This document shows, in pieces, positions 43,107 through 51,281 of a stretch of 64,000 bases of DNA. The notes below the pieces were generated by a model. The model made no database searches. It saw nothing but the letters and a program-made list of their open reading frames with translations, and was not told where the DNA came from. Position 1 is the first letter of the stretch. Each line of letters begins with the position of its first letter. The position numbers were made by a program, and so were the translations under genes. The stretch is from Fibrobacterota bacterium (lineage in GTDB: Bacteria; Fibrobacterota; Chitinivibrionia; Chitinivibrionales; FEN-1185), in the NCBI GenBank assembly GCA_003165595.1, contig PLWQ01000012.1, positions 90,474 to 154,473 of the forward strand, read 5' to 3'.

Positions 43107-43402
43107 TGAAATTCCCTTCTCCCGTGGGTGAAACTGCGGACAATTTTCCGCCCGCTGCAGCGGGGCATAGTCGCCACACTCCTGCGTCCGGGGAACCTTG
43201 GACGCGGCAGTGAACGCGCGGCGGATGGAAGCTTTGAATCTGCACAGATTAATTTAAGAAATGAGGGAGTTTGCCGTGGCCGCGAATTGCGCAGCTTATT
43301 CAATTCAACGATATATTATTAAAATACGTGTTCGCCTCATCAAAGCCTGGCTGTCCTTGTCCGCGACACGCCTTGGGTGATGAGGCGAAACGCCGATGAT
43401 CC
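43107..43402. promoter_or_regulatory. Upstream region of the GH67-like gene
   Basis: This 296-bp spacer contains no gene. Visible signals are the AT-rich 13-mer at 43311-43323 (TTTAATAATATAT on the minus strand) and a GGTGAAAC half-site near 43130 that matches half of the palindrome at 57698-57714. Both are candidates for coordinated control of the hydrolase genes. Confidence 0.35.
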
Positions 43403-46210
43403 TTACCTCAGAAGGGCAACCCGCTTTGCGTATGCGACACCATCCACGGTGCAGCGCACCACATACATGCCGGTCCCCGGATTCGCCGCTTTGGGCACCT
43501 TGATGGCATGCCACCCCTGTTGCTGCCTCGATCCCGCGATTCGTGCAACCACTCTGCCGTTGACCCCGAGGATTTCGGCAGACACGAATGATGCTGCGCC
43601 AATGAAATAGCGCACCATTGCACCGACCGCAACTATTTTGCAAATATTGACAGAAGCGAGTTGCGCGGAGGACGCTATGCGCCTGTACACGGGCGTGGAG
43701 CCCAATGCAATCGTTACAAACGTTGTTGTTCCTGATGTCAATCCTGCGGAAGCAGCGCTCACCGTTACCGTGCCCGCGGCAAAGGTCGAGCGCACCGCCA
43801 CCTTGCACATGCCGCCTTCGGCCGCAAGTTCCGGATCGAGGGGCGAATGGTATCCGAGCGGCTTGCCTGTCGTCACATACGCATCGGATCCGCCGCGGTA
43901 ATTGCCCTGTCCGGAAACGCTCCAAGTAATGTTGTTGTTTGCCGTGGGACACAGGTTGCCCTGCGCATCGACCACCTTGGCGACGATAAACGCGGCGTCG
44001 GAACCGTTTGCCTTTATCTGAAAGACCTCGCCGGTCTGCTTTACAATTGCAGAATCGACCGAAAGGACGATGTGGTCGGGGTTGCCGGCGGTTATCTTGC
44101 GGTCGCTGCACACCACGGTTCCGTTTGCATCAAGGCCCTCGGCCAGAAGCGTTCCGGCCGCCCACGCCACATCCCAATTACATTGGAACGGCAGTTGGGT
44201 GGTGGTCTGGGTAAGGTCGTTGTTGCTGCCGACACCCGTTGCCCCGTTCGGTGTCTTGGTGCCGATGACCGTGCCGTTAAGCGTTAGCCGTACGCTCGGG
44301 CAGTTGCTGAACACGTTGACACGCGCGGTTCCGGACCTGTTCCAATGGTGCGCAATGGACACCACGGGCCTAATCGAAAACGGCGTCCAGGCCGCCTGAT
44401 AGATTTTGTAGAGCATCTTGGGAAACCGGTTGAAATCCATCATCGACGTCCCGGTGGATCTCACGCCGGCCGCGAGCACTCCTTCCAGATAATCGGCCTG
44501 CTCGCCCGGGGTGTCGGCCATGTACCACTGGCACACGCCGAAGCAGTTGGCCGCCACGCTCGCCCTCCAATTCTGGAAGTACTGCGCGGCGAAGGCGATT
44601 TCGTAGTCGTAGGCGAACCTCGCAGAGCTCCTGTTCCACGCCTCGGCGCACCAGGCCGGGTTGTCGGGGTACTGACTCTTCACTCCGATTTCGCAACCAG
44701 AAAGCGTGCAGGAGAGAATGTCGCCATTGGCAGGATTCGGGGTCCTGTCGGCCTGCGCGCGCGTATTGACGGGGTCCCACAGCACGGATATGGCTTTGAG
44801 CGCCTGCGCCACCGGCGTTGCCGTGACGCCGTTGTCGGCCTCCCACGCGAGAATCGACGGATTGTTTCTGTCGCGAATGATCATGTCCCGGTGAAGTTCG
44901 GACTTAAGAATGTATTTTGCGTCGGTCACGGCCGTATTGGCAAAACCGTTTTCGCCGTCGCCGCTGGGCTGCACCAGCATGATTCCGTAGTTGTCGCACG
45001 CGCTCACGAACCCCTTGCTGCACGACGAATGGCCGGGCCGCCACAGGCTGCCGCCGCATTGGGCCATGATCTTTGCGTCCCGGAACTCCTGCTCGTTGGG
45101 TACCGCCGACCCCAGGGCCGGATAATCGTACCGGGAGGCGCCGCCGAACAGCAGGTGTTTGTGTCCGTTGATATAGGGGAAGTTGTGGTCCCAGGTGATT
45201 ACTCGTATGCCCAGCGGACTCTCGAACACGTCAAGGGTGGTGTTCCCTACCTTGACTATGTGGTATACCTTGTACATATACGGCGTGCCAAACGTGCTGT
45301 TGTTGGGATACCACAGCGTTGGATTGGTCACGTCGCCGGTCTGGTCGAACACATGGCTCTGGCCCGCGGCGACGGACTGCGTGTCGGTGAGGCTCAGAAC
45401 CACGGTGTTGCCGTTGCGTATGTCGACAACTTTTGTCGTGAGCGTCACGTTCTGCGCCGCGCCGCTCTCGTTGAGCACGTTCGTCTGGATCTCGACGGTT
45501 GCGGAAGATCCGTCGCTTGTCACGGTTTTGGTCACAACATAGGTTCCCCATTGGTTAAGGACCGAGTACACATTCTGGGGAACATGCACCTTGTCGGTGA
45601 TATGCATCCACACCGGCCTGAAAAGTCCTCCGTCCTCCTGACCAAACCGAAACACCTCGGAAAAGCCCGGGTCGGTGTAGAACCCGCCGCTCTTGGCGAC
45701 TCGTACCGCAAAAACGTTGTCGGCTCCGCCGAATTGCACCTTTGACGTGACATCGACGATAAATCCGATAAATCCGATCACGTGGGTGGCATTGGGATTG
45801 AGGGCGCTGTTGCCGGGTATGAGCGTTCCGTTGATGTACGCCTGCGCCGCGACGTGCGCACCCTCGACTTCTATCAATATCTTCCTGTCCGAGTATTGAT
45901 TGTCAAGCGTAAAGTGTTTTCTGTACCAGCAAATGCCGCCGAGCATGGAGCCGTCGCCGCCGCCGCTGCCCTGATTGATAAATGTGTCGGTGTCGTTCCA
46001 GCAATGAGGTATGCCCACATCCTTCCACCCGGCGTCGGTAAAGCCGGTGCTCTGCGCGTTCACGGGGTCGCCTTTTGTGAATTTCCACGGCGTCTCCCCG
46101 AGGTTGATCGTCACACGGTTGCTCGGCTCGGGAGAATAGGTTTCCGCGAAACAAACAATGACAAGCGAGAGGATGAAACCCAAAAGCGGGGCAATTCTTT
46201 TCGTGATCAT
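43403..46210 (-). CDS. Secreted GH2 family glycoside hydrolase
   Basis: This 935-residue secreted enzyme has a signal peptide (about 1-22) and the GH2 layout: a sugar-binding domain (about 30-210, TPWKFTKGDPVNAQSTGFTD, WKDVGIPHCWND, RKILIEVEGAHVAAQAYING), an Ig-like domain (about 215-340) and a TIM barrel (about 345-640, FPYINGHKHLLFGGASRYDY). Bacterial Ig-like C-terminal domains and a sorting tail (GMYVVRCTVDGVAYAKRVAL) follow. A beta-galactosidase-like or related exo-activity is likely. At the usual acid/base position (N-E) the sequence reads NPSILAWEADNG, so the catalytic Glu may be missing or shifted. The nucleophile region may be WCAEAWN. GGAGG seven bases before the ATG sets the start. 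Confidence 0.85.
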   Translation of the reverse strand: MITKRIAPLLGFILSLVIVCFAETYSPEPSNRVTINLGETPWKFTKGDPVNAQSTGFTDAGWKDVGIPHCWNDTDTFINQGSGGGDGSMLGGICWYRKHFTLDNQYSDRKILIEVEGAHVAAQAYINGTLIPGNSALNPNATHVIGFIGFIVDVTSKVQFGGADNVFAVRVAKSGGFYTDPGFSEVFRFGQEDGGLFRPVWMHITDKVHVPQNVYSVLNQWGTYVVTKTVTSDGSSATVEIQTNVLNESGAAQNVTLTTKVVDIRNGNTVVLSLTDTQSVAAGQSHVFDQTGDVTNPTLWYPNNSTFGTPYMYKVYHIVKVGNTTLDVFESPLGIRVITWDHNFPYINGHKHLLFGGASRYDYPALGSAVPNEQEFRDAKIMAQCGGSLWRPGHSSCSKGFVSACDNYGIMLVQPSGDGENGFANTAVTDAKYILKSELHRDMIIRDRNNPSILAWEADNGVTATPVAQALKAISVLWDPVNTRAQADRTPNPANGDILSCTLSGCEIGVKSQYPDNPAWCAEAWNRSSARFAYDYEIAFAAQYFQNWRASVAANCFGVCQWYMADTPGEQADYLEGVLAAGVRSTGTSMMDFNRFPKMLYKIYQAAWTPFSIRPVVSIAHHWNRSGTARVNVFSNCPSVRLTLNGTVIGTKTPNGATGVGSNNDLTQTTTQLPFQCNWDVAWAAGTLLAEGLDANGTVVCSDRKITAGNPDHIVLSVDSAIVKQTGEVFQIKANGSDAAFIVAKVVDAQGNLCPTANNNITWSVSGQGNYRGGSDAYVTTGKPLGYHSPLDPELAAEGGMCKVAVRSTFAAGTVTVSAASAGLTSGTTTFVTIALGSTPVYRRIASSAQLASVNICKIVAVGAMVRYFIGAASFVSAEILGVNGRVVARIAGSRQQQGWHAIKVPKAANPGTGMYVVRCTVDGVAYAKRVALLR

Positions 46211-46261
46211 TTTATACCTCCAGATAAGGGCTATGTTCTTGATAATATAGAACTGATCCGG

Positions 46262-46303
46262 GCAGCACCGCGCTTTTGCGCGGCTCCCAGTCCTGCCTTG
46301 CGC
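46262..46303 (+). repeat. Structured dispersed repeat, module 1 (3' end fragment)
   Basis: Only the last part remains: hairpin CCGCGC-tttt-GCGCGG (46268-46283) followed by GTCC-n2-CCT-n2-CGC. It is immediately followed by module 3, as at 5425-5745. Confidence 0.55.
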
Positions 46304-46312
46304 CGGGCAGAG

Positions 46313-46471
46313 GTCCATTGCCGTCTTTTGTCTTCTTCCCCCTCAGTGGCGCAGACGCGCACGGAGGACATGGAGCGAGGACAAGTCCGCATTTCCCGGA
46401 GGGAAATGCTTTACAATATCTCTTCCCCTGTTCCGCAGCCCCCCAGAGTGCGCGGCGATTTTGCGCCACTG
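46313..46471 (+). repeat. Dispersed repeat, module 3 (copy 2), with terminal inverted repeats
   Basis: It is homologous to 5611-5745 over CTCAGTGGCGCAG through TGTTCCGCAGCC. In this copy CAGTGGCGCA (46344-46353) is matched exactly by TGCGCCACTG (46462-46471), so the 128-bp core has perfect 10-bp inverted ends, like a miniature mobile element. Internal hairpin TTTCCC-gga-GGGAAA. Confidence 0.65.
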
Positions 46472-46488
46472 CGGGGCGGCGTTCTTTG

Positions 46489-46520
46489 CCTACTTTCTGT
46501 CGCTGGAGACAGAAAGTAGG
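46489..46520. terminator. Strong hairpin between the GH2 and Reg-domain protein genes
   Basis: CCTACTTTCTGTC pairs perfectly with GACAGAAAGTAGG around a 6-base loop. It lies 26 bp after the stop codon of the minus-strand gene ending at 46546. No clear T-run follows on either strand, so a processing or stability role is also possible. Similar TACTTTCTGTC-type palindromes are common dispersed repeats in bacteria. Confidence 0.5.
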
Positions 46521-46545
46521 GCGTCGCGCGGGGGCGCATCCCCGC

Positions 46546-48159
46546 TTACTTCGAGATCCACGCCGCCGATTGCGTCACGGTCTGGACGGGCGAATCATCC
46601 TGATAGGAAACGACCACGGAATCCTCGTCCTGGACGGCGATAAATCCCGGCCGGGGCAATCCGGTGGTAAACCCGACCGTACCGGTAAAATTCCTGATCG
46701 TCGTTCCGGAAACATGGAGCGTGTCCGAAATTCCTGTTGGGTCTTTTTTGCTCCTGACGTTTACAATTGCGGTGCTGTCCGCGATGTCATCGTCGCTCAG
46801 GTTGATGGTCATGGCGCTGGCCGTTCCATGGTAAGCGGACGAGTCCAGGAACATGATGCCAAGAACCGGCTGCCATATGCAGGCGCCTGCCGCGACGTTG
46901 GCGACAGGCGTCAGGTCGTGGTAGATTATGGAAATGGTGTCGGCAAGAGAGCCCATCACGGCCAGGACGCTGTCGGCAGTAGACCCCTTGAGGGAAAACC
47001 AGATGTGGCCGTAGAAGTCGCCGTCAGACCCGCCTGCGGCATGCAAAGCGACGGAGAAACCGGTTTTGTCCTTAAGGCTGGAAACATGCACTGCGACCGT
47101 GGAATCTGCAACATCGGAATCCCAGACATGAATCGACAGCGGCCGTACAACGCCCAAAACCGGCGAACCGCCGGGCTGGACTGTGCCCGCGACGCCGTTC
47201 CAGGTTGTCGAAACGGAATCAACTTGCGTTGGTGAAGCCGTGTACACGGCGGTCACATTGTCGCCATCGGCAACGTATATGGTTTTCTTGATGGAATCCG
47301 ATTTTGCTATCGAGAAAGAAATGCTGTCTGCATATGTTGCAACAGCACCCGCCACCGCCGCGAGTGTCACGGAGAAACCTTTTGGGTCGGAGGTGCTTTT
47401 CACCCTCGCCCGGACCGACGCGGCCGAAACCTGCGAGTCAACCACCGTGATCACGAGCGGGACAATGCAGCTTTGGTATGATCCGTTGGGGAACAAGATG
47501 CTTGCCGCATGACCGCCGCTTGCAGCCAGCAGGAAATCGTTGGCACCGGCGTAGGCCGCGATTGCCTTGCGCACGCTTGCATGGCCGCCAGCCGAAACCA
47601 CAAGCGTGTCGATTGCGGCGGCTGTCTTGGCAAGCGCGCCCGATGCGTCAGCCACTGCACGCAGGCCGGCCGCTTCCCTGGCGCCATCCTTTACAAAGAG
47701 CACCCGGAACGTGCCAAGAAACGCCCCGACCCTGAGCCGTACGAAGCACAGCCCCGCGCCGTGGCCGGAGCCGCCCGGGTAAAAACGGTAGGTACCGCGG
47801 GCCGGTCGGGCTTCAACATGCGGCGACAGGATCATGCCCAGAGCGTCGAACACGTCGATGTGAACCGTCTCGCTGCCGTCAACGCCGAATTCAAGGCCGC
47901 CGCGCCCGACAACGGGGAGTTTGCTCGCAGGAGCGGCGTTCTGCCGCACGGGTCGCAAGCCGGAACCGGTAAGCACGTATACTCCGTTGGTGTCCGTAAG
48001 CGTAGACAGCCCGGCAACAGCGAGACTCACCTGAGCGCCCGCAACACCAGCCCTCGTCGCGGAATCCCGTACCGTTCCGGTAAGACTGACGGTCTCGGCG
48101 AAGGAGAGAAATAATCCGCCGGCGATAAGCACGAGTGAGGGAATAACGATTAGTTTCAT
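46546..48159 (-). CDS. Secreted carboxypeptidase-regulatory-like domain protein, unknown
   Basis: This 537-residue exported protein has a signal peptide (about 1-22). A carboxypeptidase regulatory-like domain follows (SLTGTVRDSATRAGVAGAQV, VSLAVAGLSTLTDTNGVYVL). Then comes a beta segment resembling a sorting or FlgD-type domain (ETVHIDVFDALGMILS...GLCFVRLRVGAFLGTFRVLF). The rest is a series of repeated beta-rich units of about 95 residues, each with a 'DSxVxDSTVxVxVxSxKDxTGxS' motif (for example DDDIADSTAIVNVRSKKDPT). No enzyme domain is seen. ATG at 48159 is preferred to TTG at 48168. Its upstream region is a repeat fragment. It follows the GH30 gene by 47 bp and is probably in the same operon. 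Confidence 0.78.
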   Translation of the reverse strand: MKLIVIPSLVLIAGGLFLSFAETVSLTGTVRDSATRAGVAGAQVSLAVAGLSTLTDTNGVYVLTGSGLRPVRQNAAPASKLPVVGRGGLEFGVDGSETVHIDVFDALGMILSPHVEARPARGTYRFYPGGSGHGAGLCFVRLRVGAFLGTFRVLFVKDGAREAAGLRAVADASGALAKTAAAIDTLVVSAGGHASVRKAIAAYAGANDFLLAASGGHAASILFPNGSYQSCIVPLVITVVDSQVSAASVRARVKSTSDPKGFSVTLAAVAGAVATYADSISFSIAKSDSIKKTIYVADGDNVTAVYTASPTQVDSVSTTWNGVAGTVQPGGSPVLGVVRPLSIHVWDSDVADSTVAVHVSSLKDKTGFSVALHAAGGSDGDFYGHIWFSLKGSTADSVLAVMGSLADTISIIYHDLTPVANVAAGACIWQPVLGIMFLDSSAYHGTASAMTINLSDDDIADSTAIVNVRSKKDPTGISDTLHVSGTTIRNFTGTVGFTTGLPRPGFIAVQDEDSVVVSYQDDSPVQTVTQSAAWISK

Positions 48160-48185
48160 TTGAGACAAGCTGCACTTCCCCCACC
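48158..48185 (-). repeat. Left-end fragment of module 1 at the start of a gene
   Basis: On the minus strand this 28-mer matches the left end of the module-1 copy at 24537-24564 in 27 of 28 positions (GGTGGGGGAAGTGCAGC then T/C, TGTCTCAAAT). Its final AT are the first bases of the start codon of the gene at 46546-48159. Confidence 0.75.
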
Positions 48186-48206
48186 TAAAGAACTTCTTAG
48201 GTATTC

Positions 48207-50195
48207 TTAGTAAATAAAATCCATTATCCCGTGCGCCGGGATCGTCGGCTTGACAATCTGCGTTCCCTGCTTAATTTTGAACGAAATTGCGGCGGCGGTA
48301 TTATTATATGCGACAACCGCGATCCTGCCGTTGGTATTTGCAAACGCGGTTGTCTCAAGGCTGGGCGAGTTGCTCACGCAGGAAATCCGCAGTGCACCGG
48401 GCCGCAGGTATCTGCTGAAATGCGCGATGTAGAAGTACGACGGATTGTAATGCACCGAATCGTTGTTGAAATCGATATCCACTGAAGAAGCGCAGCCCGT
48501 GTAGGGATCGTGGCGCGGCATGCCGTTCTGGTCCAGCACCAAGTTCCACTCGACCCAGCCTTCGGCCCAGCTGTTGAGGTCGCCGATTATGTCGTGCGCA
48601 TACATTTCGCCGATTGTCCAATTGTACATAGGCAAGCCCCATGCTTCTTCCGAGGCCAACAGATGTTTTGCCGGAAAATTATCGTGCGTGGTGGAGACAT
48701 TTTCAAACTGGTCTCCCGAATACCAGTGGAACGCGGTGCCCCAGGCGTACTTTGCAGCTGCAGTGTCGCCGAGAATCGTACTGGCCCAGGTGGCGACGTG
48801 GTCCTTGTTGTGATCGAAAATCATGACCTTTACGTCTACGTGGTTGTCGGCCAGCGCCGGGCCGAGATTGTTTTTCAGAAAGTCGCGTTCCGATGCCGCC
48901 GTGTATATGCACGATTCCCATGTTTGGGTCGCTTCCGGCTCGTTCTGGATGGTAACGCCCCAGATAGGAATGCCGGCGGCGTCCATTGCCTCGATGTACT
49001 TGACAAAGAATAATGCCCAGGCATTTGCGCATGCGGGCAGTAGCGACCCGCCGTTGAGCATGTTGTTGTTGGTCTTCATCCAGGCGGAGGGCGACCAGGG
49101 TGAGGCGAAGATCTTGATGGCGGCGCCGGGCACCGTCATCGCCTCTTTGATGGTGGGAATCATCCACTGGGTTTCGTGCTGAATTGAAAAATTGTTCAGG
49201 GCGTAGTCGCCCGGAATACTGTCGTAGGAATATTTCGCAACGCAAAAGTCGCAACTCTGAAGGTTGGTGCGGCACACCGTATAGCCCGACCCGAAGTACG
49301 GGCTAAAATAGGACTTGAGGATCGCCGCGCGTTTCTGCGCTCCAATTTTGGAAAGGTTTGAGGTGGCGGCTTCGGTAAACGCGCCGCCGAACCCGAGAAT
49401 CGCCTGGTACTTGTGCGTGGTGTCGATGGTGACGGTCGGAAGAGACGACCCATCGTCGGTTGCAAACGTCAAGGCAGGTTCGGCGGCCAGGAAATCGCCC
49501 GCCGGCGAGGTCTGCACAACCTGCACCGACCCGGCTCCCACAGTCTTCTGGAGCACGAAATTGATGGTCCCGGAGTAGGTGTCGGTCGACTGGGCCAGCA
49601 CGTTGTAGCCGACCGCCCATACAAGAAACGAATCCAGCGACGCCGCGGCTTTGGCAAGCGACCGGCTATCTGTCGGGGCGCCCCTGACAAGTGATGATCC
49701 CTTGGGCGCACGGTACGCAAACGGTGCGACCACAACGTACATTTGCGACCCCACGCTCAGCCGCAGCACATACTGTTGCGCCGGCAAATTGTTTGCAAAT
49801 GGACAGATGTGGTAATCGCCATGCGTGAGCGGGGATTCGAAAACCTTGAGAACATGCCTGCCGGACAGCGTATACACGTCGAGGCAAACCTTGGAAATCC
49901 CGGCATTCACGCTGAAGGAGAGAGCGCGTCCATCAAACCACGGTGGTTGCGGCACGGTACGGCAATACGGTCCACCGCCGTTCACATTGGTGAATCCGCC
50001 CGTGATTGAATAGGCGCCGAGCGAGTCCGTGGTTGCGTTTTTCTGCGCCGCGACCAGGCTCACGATTGCTCCCGCGATTCCCTTCCCTGCCGCGTCGGTC
50101 ACGGTCCCCGTAACGGCGATCTGCTGCGCCCGGATGACGCACAGCATTCCCGTGAGGCAAACCAGGATCGCGGCGGTGTTTCTTCTTCGTCGCAT
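48207..50195 (-). CDS. Secreted GH30 family glycoside hydrolase
   Basis: This 662-residue secreted enzyme has a signal peptide (about 1-25), a carboxypeptidase regulatory-like domain (about 26-80) and a short sorting/FlgD-like beta segment (about 90-150, VCLDVYTLSGRHVLKVFESP). A GH30 barrel with its side beta domain follows (about 240-660). GH30 landmarks are LGFGGAFTEAA, FASPWSPSAWMKTNNNMLNG, the acid/base Glu in GVTIQNEPEA and the nucleophile Glu in LLASEEAWG. Subfamily 1-like beta-glucosylceramidase/beta-1,6-glucanase or a xylanase activity are the main options. AAGGAGG before the ATG sets the start. It is the first gene of a two-gene operon with the Reg-domain protein. It lacks the C-terminal sorting tail. 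Confidence 0.88.
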   Translation of the reverse strand: MRRRRNTAAILVCLTGMLCVIRAQQIAVTGTVTDAAGKGIAGAIVSLVAAQKNATTDSLGAYSITGGFTNVNGGGPYCRTVPQPPWFDGRALSFSVNAGISKVCLDVYTLSGRHVLKVFESPLTHGDYHICPFANNLPAQQYVLRLSVGSQMYVVVAPFAYRAPKGSSLVRGAPTDSRSLAKAAASLDSFLVWAVGYNVLAQSTDTYSGTINFVLQKTVGAGSVQVVQTSPAGDFLAAEPALTFATDDGSSLPTVTIDTTHKYQAILGFGGAFTEAATSNLSKIGAQKRAAILKSYFSPYFGSGYTVCRTNLQSCDFCVAKYSYDSIPGDYALNNFSIQHETQWMIPTIKEAMTVPGAAIKIFASPWSPSAWMKTNNNMLNGGSLLPACANAWALFFVKYIEAMDAAGIPIWGVTIQNEPEATQTWESCIYTAASERDFLKNNLGPALADNHVDVKVMIFDHNKDHVATWASTILGDTAAAKYAWGTAFHWYSGDQFENVSTTHDNFPAKHLLASEEAWGLPMYNWTIGEMYAHDIIGDLNSWAEGWVEWNLVLDQNGMPRHDPYTGCASSVDIDFNNDSVHYNPSYFYIAHFSRYLRPGALRISCVSNSPSLETTAFANTNGRIAVVAYNNTAAAISFKIKQGTQIVKPTIPAHGIMDFIY

Positions 50196-50572
50196 GAGGA
50201 ACCTCCTTGTGGACCGGCACCTTGCGGCACAACCGCGCAGCGCATCTCGAAAAGCTTCCGACGGTTGTCGTTTATGTGCGATGCCGCTTTCCTGTTTTGG
50301 ATTGTCGGCGCACGCGCCGGTGCTGGACCCCGTGGCGATGTTCCGCGCCTCGATAGTACTAATATATGGAAATATGCCGGGAAAATCAGAACTACCACGT
50401 TAAGCAAGCTCAGACAGCCGATATATTAATGAACTCGGGGAAAACGTTCATGAGAGGCAAGGGGCCGCTGGCCGGTCTGGCATGCACGACTTTCATCTTT
50501 GTATGCCACCCTTTGACTGAAGAGCAAGCCGCACAGTCCAAGAATGGGACAACCGGTTCTAAGGTCCACAGG
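50196..50572. other. Spacer upstream of the GH30 gene
   Basis: No gene is recognisable. An AT-rich motif (ATTAATATAT on the minus strand, 50421-50430) about 225 bp before the GH30 start resembles the elements at 37964 and 43311. A second AT-rich stretch (TAATATATGG) is at about 50360. A 97-codon plus-strand frame across 50366-50662 has no ribosome site and overlaps the next gene antisense. Confidence 0.4.
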
Positions 50573-51130
50573 CTAGAATGTGTAGAACAGCGTGAACGAC
50601 GGATGCAGGAACGACTGGAGGTTCATGGTGATTCCGTTGTGATTAACGTAACCGCTGTGTGAATAGTCATACTCAAAGTCAACTGCCTTGTCGCTGATTC
50701 TCATGGTCCATTTCGAATTGAAGATGAAATCGACATTCACGGGCATTCCCGCATCGAGCGTGATCGATTCCGTGCTGAACCAGAATTCACCTCCCACATC
50801 CGGCCCCAGGGAAAACTTCAGGAACGAGTTCGAAAGCACAAAAAAGTTGAATCCGAATCCCAGGTCAAGTGCTTCCTGCGTGGTTGTCGTCGAACTTGAA
50901 TTGACGCGGATTGCGGCCTCAGGCGAGATTTCGCATACCGGGGAAAGCCCGATCCGGAAAATTGGACCAAGGGCAAGATCAAAGGTCGAACCCTGTGTGG
51001 TCTGGCTGTTGGGCGGTTGGTATTGATCACTGTAGGAGGTGAGGCTGGATTGCAGCGTCAGTCCAAGCGACACTTCCGCGTTCGTTGCAGACACGAGGAA
51101 CAGAAAAAGGACGAGGGCACTGCGCTTCAT
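50573..51130 (-). CDS. Outer-membrane beta-barrel protein, unknown
   Basis: This 185-residue protein has a signal peptide (MKRSALVLFLFLVSATNA). Alternating hydrophobic/polar beta strands follow, and the chain ends in a C-terminal aromatic (TLFYTF), the usual ending of outer-membrane barrels that insert through BamA. Eight or so strands fit a small barrel of the OmpA/OmpW size class. ATG at 51130 is preferred over 51136 because AAAGGAG is six bases upstream of the former and directly abuts the latter. The role is unknown; the gene stands alone between the hydrolase operon and the dehydrogenase. Confidence 0.78.
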   Translation of the reverse strand: MKRSALVLFLFLVSATNAEVSLGLTLQSSLTSYSDQYQPPNSQTTQGSTFDLALGPIFRIGLSPVCEISPEAAIRVNSSSTTTTQEALDLGFGFNFFVLSNSFLKFSLGPDVGGEFWFSTESITLDAGMPVNVDFIFNSKWTMRISDKAVDFEYDYSHSGYVNHNGITMNLQSFLHPSFTLFYTF

Positions 51131-51281
51131 GAGCATCTCCTTTGTCGGGCTATCTTGATTAGTGTTTCTTGGCTGCGCGCTGGTTCGAAGTTGGAAAACA
51201 AAGGGACCGCGCCGAGTCTGACTTCTGCATAATCCAAGCCACAGCCAAGCCTTGCCCCGATTGTCATACTCGATGCGTTTG

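Noticed and set aside
44345-45745. 466-codon plus-strand frame inside the GH2 gene
   Set aside because: Shadow of a long GC-rich gene; no motifs and no start signals.
50366-50662. 97-codon frame in the spacer before the GH30 gene
   Set aside because: No ribosome site; it overlaps the end of the outer-membrane protein gene antisense; composition is not protein-like.
51160-51260. tRNA-like GGTTCGAA box near 51175
   Set aside because: No acceptor, D or anticodon stems can be paired around it.
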